NCBI GenBank assembly: GCA_949130495.1
Contig: OX422223.1
Location: 80,012,751-80,076,750, forward strand
DNA from: Sambucus nigra
Taxonomy: Eukaryota; Streptophyta; Magnoliopsida; Dipsacales; Adoxaceae
Direction of reading: 5' to 3'
Length of the DNA: 64,000 nt
The position numbers and the translations under genes are program-made. The notes beneath the pieces were generated by a model, which was not told where the DNA came from, did not search any database, and was given only the letters and a program-made list of their open reading frames with translations. Shown in pieces: positions 11,067 to 23,143 of the stretch (its first letter is position 1; each line of letters opens with the position of its first letter).

Positions 11067-12064
11067 CCAAGGCAAACAATCATTATGAATATGGAATTAT
11101 AATGAACAGACAAAAGTCTCACTCAATGACTCGATCTCCATAGGTCTTAACGCCCTTTTGATCTTCAACCACTCCTCTCACAGTGCCCACGCAGAAATTC
11201 CTTCTTCCACGATACCTGTCCACAACACACGCGTCCATGTATGTCTCGGTGTCCACCGAATGGCTTTGATACGTCTACGATGTCGAACAAGAAGTCCTTA
11301 TCTTTTCTTCACCGCAAAACCCAGATGTTCAAGTATAGAACAAACCTTCTTAGTACAGAAAGGTCTCATAAACATATAGTAATGATAACTCGGATCTTTG
11401 CAAACTCTAAGGATGTGTTTAAGCTTTGAAACCTTAGAAAAATATGTGCAAAACTCGTACTGGATTGAAAACTATTTTCCATATTGCACCCACATTTAAA
11501 TTTTGATGAATGCATGATTTAAATAGGAAAAATTAACCGCCTCAAAAAATGTGTTGCTCGAACAAGATTGACCAGTTGTTCGCGCGATATGGCTATCTCG
11601 CTCAAACGATCTGAGCTGTCGTTAGAACGACGCGCGTGTCAGTTTGACTTTTTCTTTAAAACGTTACTTCTCAAAGAGATCCAATTAAGTCAAACTCTTT
11701 TTCGAACTTATCAGAATAAAACGTAGAGTAAAACATTTAAAACATTTTAAAAATATTTTCCTTATAAAATTCATCCTTATCCTTTTATAAAAATTATTCC
11801 GAGCTCCATTAATTATACGCATTCATACCTATGTGATCTCGAAATGCAATAAACTTTAAGACGAATAAACTTGCACCAATTAAACTTTGGCATGATTAAT
11901 TCTTTGAAGCTCTGCCGCAACGTCTTCAATTTCTTCAATACGTCATAGACCGAGTGGGATCGAGATAAGCTAAAATCTCCCTATGATATATTACAAACAC
12001 AGTTTTGTTCATGGAACTAAGTCAAAACAGTACGGGGACTCAATGGAAAATTTATGTCCATACA
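11067..12064 (-). repeat. E1 upstream LTR, second part
   Basis: This continues the E1 LTR after E2 (first five bases are the duplicated CCAAG). It matches window bases 171-1176. It ends ...CCATACA at 12064, followed by G1 coding remnants. Motif cluster E lies at 11553-11638. Confidence 0.88.
11553..11638. repeat. TTCGAACGA motif cluster E (E1 upstream LTR)
   Basis: Copies include GTTGCTCGAACAAGA, CTCGCTCAAACGATC and GTCGTTAGAACGACG. On the minus strand a TATTTAAAT box follows about 30 bases downstream (around 11520), as in the other E1 LTR. Confidence 0.72.
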
Positions 12065-14377
12065 CCATCAGTACTCCATGCCTAAATATCTTTTGTCTTT
12101 ATTATAATTTTTCTTGAGCATCCAAAGACTCAGGTTGATTGACCAAAATCTCTATTTACTTTTGAGCTAAGATATTTTTTGTATAAGTCTGCTTGGTTGG
12201 CAAACGTGGATTATGTTGCTCCTCTACATATGTGAATTCAATAATAAAGTATGTATCTGCTTGGCCTTTTCTTACAACTCTAGGCTCATAAATAATTTTA
12301 TATTCTTCCAATTCCACCACCCAATACATTAACCTTCCAGAACTTTATGGTTTATGTTGCGCTTGTCGCATAGTCAAATTCATGTTGACAACATCGATAT
12401 GGGTTTGAAAGTATGGCCTTATCCTCCTAGATGCTTCAATAAGATCCAAGCCTAATTTTTTCAAGCGTGGATATCTAATTTGATCTCCTCAGAATGTCGT
12501 GCTAGTATAATATACTGGCCTCTGAACTCCATTATCAAGTCAGATCAAAGATGAGCTTACAATCGACTCTGAAATAGCCAAATATAAATACAGTTTTTCT
12601 CCCATAAATGGTCGGGAAATGAGTGTGGGAGAACCCAAATACTTCTTTAGTTCTAGGAAGACCTTCTCATATTCGTCATTCAACTCAAAGGTCTTTCTAA
12701 GCACCTTGATAATGGAAGACACTTAACAGTTTCTCAGGAAACAAAGCAGTTCAATGCAGATACTCTTTCTGTCAGCTTTTTAACCTCTTTTTTTATTGGT
12801 CAAGGACTGCATTTCAAGCAAGGCTTTGATCTTGTCAGGATTTTCTTCTATCCCCTTTTATTAACAATGTACTATAGGAACATTAATTCTTATACTCTGA
12901 ATATGTATTTGGTCGGGTTGAGCTTTATCTGGTGCTTTTCCAATTGATCAAAGGTTTGATCTAAGTCTGCAATGTGGTCAGCAACATGTTTTCTCTTGGT
13001 GAGCATATCATCTATATAGACCTTCATATTTTTTCTTATCTCGTCTTTAAAAACATTGTTTACTAATCTCTGATAGGTATCTCCAACATTTTTCAACCCA
13101 AAAGTCATGGCATTATATAATAAGTTCCTCGGCTCATAATGAAGGAAGTGCTTTTCTTATCTTCGGGCTTCATCTTAATCTGGTCGTAGAAAGAATAAGA
13201 ATCTACAAAGTATAGGAAAATAATCAATCCTTAGAAAAATAAAAAAAATCTTTTGGACATGCTTTATTAAGATCTGTAAAATCTACACATTCTTCTTGAC
13301 CATCACCACATTAGTCAACCAACTAGGGTACTTAACATCTTTAATGAACTATGCTCTCTGTTATTTCTCTACTTCCTCTTGGATTGTTGCATTCTTCTCA
13401 GGACTGGAGACCCTTCATCTTTGCTTATTCGTCTTGGAACCTGGATAAATTTTAAGCTCATGGCACATGAAGTTCGGATCAATTCCTCGCATATCTTCAT
13501 GGCTCCAAGGAAAAACATTTTTCCTTTCTCTAACGAACGTGATTAACTCATGTTTTAGAGAAGGAGATAATTTAGAACCGATTTGAGTGGTTCTTTCTAG
13601 CTTCTCGTTATCCAACACAACAACTTTTGTTTCTTCCATAACCTATCCCTTTTACCAGTTGTTCTTCTTCTCAAGGATCTAGAGTATGAATGTGGAAAGT
13701 GGTGGTGTTCTTCAGTTACATCTCTTGGTGGTTGGCTGATGTATAATAATATTCTCTAGCCTCTTTCTGACTAATATTTACTCTACCGACTTCATAATTC
13801 GTTGGAAACATCATGCATTGATACACTATAGATTGCACAACCTCTAACTGCTTGATTCTAACGCTTCCCAGGATGATATTATGAGTTGATGGGACATTTT
13901 TATCTAATACCAATAAGAAAATGCTTTCTCTCCTGCTTGTCGGCCAGGTGCCGACCAAGACTTCCAGCTTGATGGTCCCTAATGGGTATAACTTCTCTCC
14001 TGCAAATTCGCTGAGAGGTATATGGTAGGGTACTAACTTACTAATCTTCAATCCTAGGCTACTGAAATAGTTGTAGAACATCACATCAGCTGAGCTTCCA
14101 TTATCAACCAAGATCCTTGCAATTCTGCCATGATGAACTCTACATGTGATAACTAATTGATCATCATGAGGATATAGAACCCCACTAAGATCATTATTGG
14201 AAAACCCAATTACTAACCTATCTCTATTAACTTTCCTCGATTGATTATCACTGGATTCATCCAGATCAATTTGTCGGACAGTTGGTAGGCTTTAACTTCA
14301 TTCGAATAAGCTTTGCCTTTTTTATGGAATCTCCTCCTCTAGCATCACCACCTGCAATAAAATGGCATCCAAATGAT
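12065..14377 (-). pseudogene. pol: G1 gypsy (Tat-like) protease, RT and RNase H, broken
   Basis: Read from 14377 downwards, this is a decayed Ty3-gypsy polyprotein. The protease region 14111-13716 carries DNGSSADVMFYNYF (Asp active-site block). The RT N-terminal lead is at 13639-13415 (FPWSHEDMRGIDP, typical of Tat-type RT). RT core 13108-12890 has MTFGLKN and the catalytic VYIDDML. The RT/RNase H connection 12722-12540 has LISRPFMGEKLYLYLA, and RNase H-like sequence follows to 12065 in shifted frames. Several stops and frameshifts make it inactive. Integrase would lie beyond E1, off-window. S1 separates it from gag. Tat assignment rests on motifs only. Confidence 0.82.
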
Positions 14378-17300
14378 TGTAATACCCCATAATTTTAATG
14401 ACTTTTAATATGAGATAAATTAAAAGTTAATGATTCAAATCAATGGGGATTAATTTGAATTAGTTATGAAAACTTATTTGGGATTAATACGGATTGAATA
14501 TTACTATAGATTTAAGTAATATACATATGATTTCGAATATTACTTAGTGATATAATGTAATATGTGGATATGATGATTTTTAATATTTTCGTGAGTAAAT
14601 AATGCGAAAAAATGGAAATTAAGTCCGGACTCGCATATGAGTCGTGTCAGGACTAAAAATTAAAGGAATAAAATGATATTTATTTTAAACCATTCGAATG
14701 GTCATTTCGAGTGCGCCGTTGAGTCCGAAAGGGTCGAAATAGGTAGAAAAGTCTACCCAGTGCTTTGATTTGGGTCTCGGTTCAGTTGGAAGATGAAAGA
14801 CACCCAGAAGGGGAATTTTAGTCATTTTTCTTAGGAGATGAATAGTACATACGTTTTTGTCTTATTATCTAAGCATTGGGACTTATTATATGTGTGGGAT
14901 GATAATGAACGTAAGTTAATTGCTTTACCAAACCAAAAATGAGGTCTTTTGAGAGAGAGTGAAAAGACTTTTGAGGAGAGGAAAGGTCTTCTTAAGAAGG
15001 GGAAGAGTTTTGGCTAGGAGAGGAAGAGACTTCTAAGGAAAACAAGGAGACACCCACCATCTTTACCACCTTGCACCACCACCGGAGAGTCACCGAAAAA
15101 AGAGGAGGGAGTCCTACACTTGTCTTCTCTCCAAAGGTTCATACCTACACCTAAGGCAAGTGTAATTATTGCTCTATTTTGGTGATTATATTGTCCATAT
15201 TAGAATAGGTTTCTTATGAATTAATGGAACTTATGAATTTGGGATTAAAATGATTGATAAATCAAATTTACTTTTTAGGCAAATTCATGTCGTTGAAATA
15301 TTTACATGTAGAGGCTATAAACATAATGAAAGTGGTAGGTTTTACATGTATAGGAGATATATGTTTATTGAGAAAATGAAAATAATGATAGATATTGCAC
15401 GTAGATGAATACTACTTATGTTGAATAGGTAAATTTATGATTTAGATAAGAAATCATAAGTTCTAAACTCTAGGTTTATAGGAGGGTTAAAAATGGAGAA
15501 ATTAGATATTGGAATTTTGATGATTAAATGGGTTTGATAATAATACTCATATGAACTTGTTGATTTGATGTTTACCTTGTGTGATAAATCACCCTTTAAC
15601 ATGTTAGAATGATGATTTGGATATTTGGGTTTGGTTAGAATACAATCCATATATATTTGGGTGTGAAACTAAGAAAAACGCAGAAATTTGGGGGTTGTTT
15701 TCAAGCTGCTGAAAAGTCATTTGAACAACCTGGGGAACTCGTTCGAAACGACATCGTTCGAATGAGATTAACAATGAGATTTCCAACTAGAATTCAGAAG
15801 AAATGTCATTCCAACGACATCATTCGAACGAACTCGTTCGAACGAGAATTCTGGGACTTCTAACGAGATTTCAGAATGTCCTATTTTTATCCCAAAAAGT
15901 TTGGAAATTGTAATTTGGCCCTGGTTGAGAATTAAATAATTTTAGTACATTAAAAAGGAGTGAGGGACTTGGGTTAATGTTGGAAAATTATATGGAATTG
16001 AGGAATATAATTATGTGAGAGATATCTGCATAATAATACTATGATTAAGAGATGAATAATCGTCATGGTCAAGTACGGGTTAATATTGGTGATATATATA
16101 TATACGCGTACTTGGGATTATGTGAGTGATAACTACATAATAAATATATGATGATAATCATGATTAACAAGTACGGGTGGTATTCGAGAAATACGACGGG
16201 TACTTGGGGTAGGATGAAATCTTAATATGATATTAGTCTAGTGCATACTGAATTTTATATAGGTTGATGTATATACCTATTGATGGTTGATTTATGTGTA
16301 TAACATACCTAGCCTACTTACTATCGCCATGAAGTTTGCGCGTAGAGGGTAGTCATAACCTGATGAGCCTTATTGGGTATTTTCAACTTGTTACCTCGGG
16401 ACATATAACTTAGGGATTGAGCATCACTTTTGTGAATAAGGGTGTGACTGGTTATTTGGGTGCGTAGGTATGTGCGTAGCCCAAAGGCTTAGGACTATGT
16501 TCACCTCTAATATGTGTATTTTGATATTTATGGTTCGAGGGATACACCAAACCAGCAGTCCTTTGTACAGTGACGAGATGTACCCGGACATGATAGCAGA
16601 GTATGCATGCACCGCAACTGATTCTCAGGTTCAGTATTGTATATATATAATAGAGTGAATGTATATATATACTCGTGATCATGTTTACTGTGTGAATTAA
16701 GTAAACATGAAAGATAATGAAATTTGAAATGAGTTAAGTAAGTGAATACTTAATTATATTGAATTGAAAAAGGGCTTATCGATGTTAAGGAGAAATTGGA
16801 TATATATGTATTACCTGTATTGCGAGAGAAATACGTGGGAAAGATATGGGCTATGGTTAGTTAGCACTGATATGAACTAGTTAGCGTGGGAACTGTAACT
16901 AATTTATTGTAGAGGTACGTTAGGTGTGCACTCTAGATGAGAGGTGAGAATCTTAAGAGAGAGTCCGATAATCTAACATATATATAATAATTGTTGAATA
17001 TAGCATTTATAATTGCTGTTTTCTAAAATATTCTTACATCGGGCTCTGGTCTATTTTATTGCATATTCTCTTCTCTCCTGTATCTATTATATCAGGTGTC
17101 CAGTCGCAGGGACGCCAACCATAGAGGATTAATATTTTGATGAGCTATGGATGCTATGGAGTTTTGGATATTCTTTAGACGCTTTCATATTGATTGATTT
17201 ATTCTTTGTAGTTGATCTTTTATTTAGGGCATGTCGCCCAAGAGGATTTAAGTATTTCCATTCTATCCTAGTCAGTTAATGTATTATGTCAGTTTTTGAT

Positions 17301-17630
17301 ACATTTGGTTTTATTGGAGTTTATTATATTGAGATATTAAACTGGAGAGTTTTATTCCAGTTGCATTTAATTCAGTTTTGATATTACTCAGATGTTATTC
17401 ATTGTGTGAATGGATTGTGTTAAATGGTTTATGTTTTAAAAATGGAAATTTTAATTATATTAAAATTTGGAATAATCTTTTTAACAACTTCTTAGTTGGA
17501 TATTAGGTGATTAATAATAAAAAAAAGACAAGGTTTTTCGACAGTGATGATAAGAATGAGCCAACTGTAAATTATGTTTTAATTGGGTATAGGACTGATC
17601 ACCCGGTAATTAAGTAGGTGGAGTGTTACA
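14378..17630 (+). mobile_element. S1: gypsy-type solo LTR, 3,253 bp
   Basis: It begins TGTAATACCCC, ends GTGTTACA and is flanked by ATGAT on both sides (14373-14377 and 17631-17635). No internal region or second LTR is present, so it is a solo LTR left by recombination between LTRs. It shares blocks with S2, G2 and G3 LTRs, for example AGGGTCGAAATAGGTAG at about 14728, close to AGGGTCGAGATAGTCAG in S2. It is inserted between gag and protease of G1 and contains no genes. Motif cluster F lies at 15718-15868. Confidence 0.88.
15718..15868. repeat. TTCGAACGA motif cluster F (S1 solo LTR)
   Basis: Copies include TCATTTGAACAACC, CTCGTTCGAAACGACA, CATCGTTCGAATGAGA, CATCATTCGAACGAAC and CTCGTTCGAACGAGAA, followed by CTTCTAACGAGA. 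This is a gypsy-type LTR, unlike the copia-type hosts of clusters A-E. Confidence 0.8.
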
Positions 17631-18844
17631 ATGATATCACGTCGACCTCAACTTCTAGTCCATGAGGCTTTTTTGGCAAGTATGGATCTTCGCCAAAATC
17701 ATCACTTCTTTCTATATTGTTATAATCCCTTGCTCAGACTGTAGATTCTAACCTCTTTCGATCATTTATATTGTAATTCCGATCAACAAACTTGCTCAAC
17801 TTTCCTTGCCATATAATATTTTCAATATCATTCTTTAGCGCAATGCAACTGTTGCTTTTGTGCCCATGATCCCTATAGAAATCGCAGTACTTGGACTTAT
17901 CCCTCTTGTTGGGGGTGTATTTAACTTTTTAGGCCAATTAAGTTATCTATTTCGTTTGATTTCCTCCAGGATATGGTGAACACCCTTGTTGAGCAGGGTA
18001 TATTCATCGTATTTCTAATCCAATCTAGCTTCTTGTCTTTCTGATCCCTTTTTAAGGAATAGGAATTATTTTTCTGACCTTCACATTTGGTCTCCGGAGC
18101 TTCCTTGACTGCCATAGCTTCTTCGACATTCATAATTTTTCCAGCTTTAACCATTAGTTTTGTTATGGTTTTGGGTGTATTTTTTGCTAAGGCATAGTAA
18201 AGATCTTTAGCAAGTAACCCACTCATAAGTGCTGTTATGGCTATTTTCTCCTCACAGTCTACCACATCTAGTTTTTCATTATTAAAACGAGTAATATATT
18301 CTCTAGTGCTTTCTCCTGGCTTTTGTCGCACGGTCAAGAGATGAGTGATACTCTTTATCGACTTATCCATAAAACAAAAGTTATCAACAAAAAACTCAGT
18401 TGACTGATGAAAACTAGATATTTTACCTCTTGGGAGATTATTATATAAAATATGAGTTGGCCCTGTGATAGAACTGGAGAAATATTTACACCTTATCTCG
18501 TCGGGCTTTAAGTAGATGTCGCTAGCAGCTTGATATTGCTCTATATACAAGGCTGGATCAATTTTCCCATCATATTTGGGAGTAACCACTGGTGGTTTGA
18601 ACTTAAAAATTGTGGGGTATTCCATAATTACTTGGATGAAAGGTGATCCTCTGATGAAACTCCTTTACAATAGATTATTTATTTTCGCCTTTTTTCCTAG
18701 ACGATCTTCCAACCATTGCATGGATCCCTTCCATGAATGCTCCTCTGGTTTAGACTTGGCCGAGGTAGATTTAACGGCCTTGATGTGCCTATGTGCTGAA
18801 CTTTCCTCCTGAGAGATCAGCTCGGCACGCACAGAGCCCCTCAT
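17631..18844 (-). pseudogene. gag: G1 gypsy (Tat-like) Gag, broken
   Basis: A frame opens at ATG 18844 and reads through one TAA (18665-18667, codon 60) into a Retrotrans_gag domain (from 18625: KYDGKIDPALYIEQYQ, LPRGKISSFHQ, TVRQKPGESTREYITRFN). It ends at a stop at 17921. In a shifted frame around 17900-17835 a Tat-type knuckle follows (YCDFYRDHGHKSNSC). S1 then interrupts the path to protease. Gag forms the particle core of the gypsy element. The broken frame makes it non-functional. Confidence 0.8.
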
Positions 18845-19485
18845 ACCGAACCTTCTTAATATTCACGACATTGATCTTTCTCGCTATGATGTCCTTTGGT
18901 TACTCGAGGAGTAACTCTAATTTATAATTATAGATAAAAATATAAGAAATAACTCAAACTACACACACAAGAGACATGGATTTTAAAGTGGTTAAGTTAT
19001 AAAATATCCTACGTCCAATGTTGTTATTATTCAGTAGGGTTTACAATAGCTCACTATGGTGTACATATGAGTGATTCGAGTTGTCCCATGATCTAAGGGA
19101 GTAGTTCATATTTATAAGGGTGCAAAAATCCTAAAGATGGAGCGCCTTTATATTGCCAAGCATTACATATGTTTACAATAATTAAAACTCTTAGAATTCA
19201 GTGCTAGTTTGTATCCCATCCGAATAACTATTGATATTCCTATTGGTTGGACTTCTAGAGCTGATAAGCATTTCAGCTGACTAAGAGTATATGAAACCGA
19301 TCAGGTAGGCTGGTCAGCCATATTAGATAACAGGTGTGCATTTATCATTGGTCCACGTGGGAGTGTAACTTTTACATACAATAGTATGCTCACTCGTTAT
19401 CCTCTGCACTGGAGGCCAAGGAAAATTCCTATGACAAAGGATAGGATGAACCCTTTGGTCTTACTAAGAAAATGTAGACTACATC
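18845..19485 (-). other. Probable G1 5' leader and LTR
   Basis: No gene is seen. The stretch upstream of G1 gag includes a TATAAAATATCCTACGTCC block at about 18995, of the kind common in plant retrotransposon LTRs. I could not fix LTR tips or a primer site because the partner LTR is outside the window. Confidence 0.35.
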
Positions 19486-19655
19486 CGTATGTCTTTCTTT
19501 AAGAAAGGTTGGGATAAAGTTTTGGCTAAGGATGTGATAAAGTGTTGGCTAAGGCTGGGGTTCCTCCCGAGTCCTCGATTTTTAGTGATTATAATATTGG
19601 TTTATCCCCCAACCTTGAGGATGAAGGTGAGGTGGATGACGCCGAGCAGGATTAA
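19486..19655 (+). pseudogene. C-terminal fragment of an unidentified acidic protein
   Basis: An open frame from about 19536 ends with an acidic tail (LEDEGEVDDAEQD, stop 19653-19655). Just upstream a 23-bp unit (GATAAAGTNTTGGCTAAGG) is tandemly duplicated and shifts the frame. The composition resembles the end of retrotransposon-associated plant proteins, but I cannot name the family. No start codon or upstream domains are visible. Confidence 0.3.
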
Positions 19656-20989
19656 AAGGGTTCTAAGCACTCTACACCATAATGACCATTTTACAACTAA
19701 TGTAATATTTAATTAGTAAGTGTTTATAACACTTATAAAATTAACAACGATTTTTTACGCTTACAAAATTTGTAAGTGTTCAAAACCATTGCTATATTTG
19801 TGGTTTTATTATTACCCCAACTTACAAGCGTAATATAGTCTTTAAATAGTTTAAACAAAATTGACATTGTATAACATTCACAAAAATCGACTATTCCCAA
19901 AATTAGCTCTCTAACCTAATTTTCCATTCCTCGTCTTCTAGAAGGGTTTCGTCTCGTTTCTTTCGCCCTCGACTATTCACAAAATCAAAACCTAAGGTTT
20001 GTCTTCTTTTCCTCACCTATCTCCTTTTTGTAATCTCTATTTATAACTTATTGGATCTATACTAGTTTATTTTATATATCTTTTTATTTTGTTTGGATGA
20101 TATACGAATCATGATGCATTTGCAATTTCAATGTTAGTGGATCAACTCTAGTTTCAAGTACTGAGTGAATAAAAAAGGTTTCCTTTTTAAGGGTTGTTCC
20201 ATGCAAAACTTAATAAGTCTCATATAATCATCTAGAAATAATCATATAAAAGGAACATTAGTGTTGGGTAATGATATGTACATGGTGCTTCGGGATTTTT
20301 ATGTATTTAACATACTTTTAGGTTCAGTCTTCTCGCTTGATCGTGTTTTCAATAATGGTTTAATTATTGTTGTCGACCATTGTATTTACTAATTCCCTTG
20401 TGCAAATGAGGCAATACTCATTTGAAATTCAATCTTCACTATTAATTTTTTGTTAATTAAATGACTGGTATTTTTGCAAGTTAGTGCCTTTATTAATATA
20501 AAATTTGGGCTTCTTCTACTACTTGAGAAAGCGTGTAGATTGCAAAGTTGTGAGTATGGTTGAGACATATGATTATGTTAAAAGTATTGAGTATCTAGTA
20601 ATAGAATTGGTCCATCGAATTTTGGGACTCTTCTCTATTCTAGGATTTAGTATAGGGCCTTTTTATAATTGACATGTGATTTAACTGTTTGTTTCGTTCG
20701 ATGCTTTGGCTCCCATAGTTGATACTCTAAAGTAAGACGTTAAATGGTGAAAAAATAGATGTAATGGTGGGGGGAAATATAGATACTCATGATGTATCAC
20801 ATTGACACAACATTTTATCTCTTTTCGTACCTAATCGGTTTCATAGACTCTTAGAATTGGTAGGCCATGTGAAAGCTTTTAGCCATCATGCATATGGCCA
20901 TGACATGACTACACTTTAAATCTCCTAAAAGGTTTTGTGTTGTTAGTTTGATCCCACATTTCTTTATTGTGCCCAAGATATCACATTGA
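19656..20989. other. AT-rich stretch without recognisable gene
   Basis: Nothing codes here convincingly. A repeated AAGTGTT/AACACTTA motif near 19700-19780 could be a worn transposon end. The stretch TATCACATTGACAC occurs twice (about 20787 and 20980), the second directly before the CACTA end. Confidence 0.4.
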
Positions 20990-21305
20990 CACTACACCAA
21001 AAACAGGAATCTGGCACGGTTTAAAACTGTGCCAGATCAAATCTGGCACGACTTTGAACTGTGCAAGAATCAGGTGTTCCAAAATGACCATTTTTTTCTG
21101 GCACGGTTTAAAAGTGTACTAGATTTGACCAAACAGAAACACTTCTGGCACACTTTTAAACCGTGCCAGAATTTGATATTTTTGGCACACTTTTGACACA
21201 GTTTTTAGCTGTGCCAGATTGAGCACATTTTGATAAACTTTTGGCACATTTCAAATCCGTGCCAAAATTTGATACACTTTTGGCACGGTTTTGAACTGTG
21301 CCAAA
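20990..21305 (+). repeat. CACTA terminal repeat and subterminal palindrome array
   Basis: After CACTACACC the motif GGCACGGTTTTAAACCGTGCC recurs in worn copies about every 20-60 bases, as single arms (CTGGCACGG, CCGTGCCAG) or full palindromes. About ten arms are visible. Dense subterminal repeats like this are where CACTA transposases bind. TGA (20987-20989) may be half of a 3-bp target duplication. Confidence 0.85.
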
Positions 21306-21857
21306 TTTTTGGATAAAAGAAAAAAAATTATTTAAAAATAAGAAAATTCACAAATTGCAAATCTTGCACGCTGTTGATAAATTAATGTATATACAAACTT
21401 TAAAATATTACAAGTCTTTAGTAGTTCACAGACCAAAAAAAATTGGGCAGAGTTTCCTCTATTTTTTGGACATTCTAAAACCTGCTAATATAAAACTTGC
21501 GTAACATAAAGCCCACACGGCCACAAAATATAATAATAAACTTACAAAAGCCCGTACGACCATAAAAGTGAACAATAAAATTACAAAAGTCCGCACGGCC
21601 ATAACACAAAAAAATAGAATCATGAATAAACTCCTTGTTGTAAACCATTGAGTTCTCCGTGTGTTCCACGTGAATAAATGCTAACGATAAAATGTTATCC
21701 TGCAAAAAAAAAATAAGATACAAAAAAGATACGATATTAGTAACCAAGTAATTTATAAAAAAAAAAGCCTACTCAAGGTAAAAAATTACATATAGGAGTT
21801 GCAATTATTATTATATTCTACAATTGAAAATCTTACACAAGTAATGACTACCTGATC
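21306..21857. other. Non-coding spacer inside CACTA
   Basis: AT-rich and without a gene. A short repeat on the plus strand (CACGGCCA.AAAA and variants, about 21515-21605) occurs three times. Confidence 0.4.
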
Positions 21858-23143
21858 CGTTCCTACGAGTTACAGTAGTCTCGTGTGAGGTGTTAGTGCT
21901 TCTTACGGGATCATTTGGGGGCTGGTTTGGGTTTTCACCCTTCAACGGATTGTTTCTAAGCCTAATCCATATATTATACAATTATCGTCATATTCTCAAA
22001 CCGATAAGCCCGTGACTATGTTATCATTTCATAAAGTTACATTGGTCCCGTGCGAGGTGTTCGTGCCTCTTACGGAGTCGTTTGGAGGCTGGTTTGGGTT
22101 TTCACCCTCAAAGGGCTTGTCTTTAAGCGTAATCTACATATTTTGAAATTATCATCATATTCTCAAATCGGGAGACCCGCGACTACGTGGGCAGTTCGTA
22201 CAAGTTACATTGGTCCCATGCGAGGTGTTCGTGCCTCTTACGGGGCATTTGGGTTTTCACCCTCAAACGGCTTATTTCAAGCCTAATCTACATATTTTGA
22301 AATTACCATCATATTCTCAAACCAAGAGACCCATGACTACGCGGTCAGTTCGTATAAGTTAAATTGGTCCCGTGTGAGGTGTTTGTGCCTCTTATGGGGC
22401 CGTTTGTGGGTTGGTTTGGGTTTTCACCCTCAAACGACTTGTTTTTAAGCTTAATCGATGTATTTTGAAATTATCATCATATTCTCAAATAGGGAGGCCC
22501 GTGACCACGCTGTCAGTTCCTACAAGTTACATTGGTCCTGTGCGATGTGTTCGTGCCTCTTACGGGACTAGTTTGGGTTTTCACCCTCAAACGGCTTATT
22601 TTCAAGCTTAATCTAATTATTTTGAAATTATCGTCATATTCTCAAACCAGGAGACCCGTGACTACGCGATCAGTTCGTACAAGTTACATTGGTCCCGTAC
22701 GAGGTATTTGTGTCTCTTACGGGGCCGTTTGGGGGCTGGTTTGGGTTTTCACCCTTTAAGGGCTTGTTTTTAAGCTTAATTAATATATTTTCAAATTATC
22801 ATCATATTCTCAAACTGAGAGGCCCGTGACTATGCTGTCAGTTCGTACAAGTTTCATTGGTCCCGTGAGAGGTGTTCGTGCCTCTTACGGGGCCGTTTGG
22901 GGGTTAGTTTGGATTTTCACCCTCAAACATCTTGTTATCAAGCCTAATCAACATATTTTGAAATTATCGTCATATTCTCAAATCGGGAGACCCACGACTA
23001 CGCGGTCAGTTCCTACGAGTTACATTGGTCCTGTGCGAGGTGTTCGTGACTCTTACAAGGCCGTTTGGGGGTTGGTTTGGGTTTGCACCCTCAAACTGCT
23101 TATTTTTAAGCCTAATTTAGATATTTTCAAATTAACGTCATAT
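21858..23143. repeat. Satellite-like tandem array, about 160-bp unit x 8
   Basis: Eight head-to-tail units start near 21861, 22030, 22196, 22350, 22519, 22677, 22842 and 23010. Each includes AAGTTACATTGGTCCCGT, GAGGTGTTCGTGCCTCTTAC, GGTTTGGGTTTTCACCCTC and ATTATCATCATATTCTCAAA. Unit lengths of about 154-170 bp approach the nucleosomal satellite range. It produces in-frame ORFs by repetition, but these are not genes. Confidence 0.9.

Larger units (their letters stand above)
1..12064 (-). mobile_element. E1: gag-only copia-type LTR retrotransposon, split by E2
   Basis: This is a non-autonomous LTR element (TR-GAG type) read on the minus strand. Its downstream LTR is 1-1176, truncated by the window edge. 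The internal region is 1177-5180. The upstream LTR is 5181-5423 plus 11067-12064, interrupted by E2. The LTR tips are TGTATGG... and ...CTCTTCA on the minus strand. The internal region of about 4 kb has gag but no protease, integrase, RT or RNase H. It sits inside the gypsy element G1: G1 RNase H-like coding sequence resumes directly after 12064. Its own target duplication cannot be checked because the other end lies off-window. Confidence 0.88.

Noticed and set aside
16424..16682. Small ORFs in S1 on both strands
   Set aside because: They overlap each other inside a non-coding LTR and have no family features; the equivalent part of S2 is not open.
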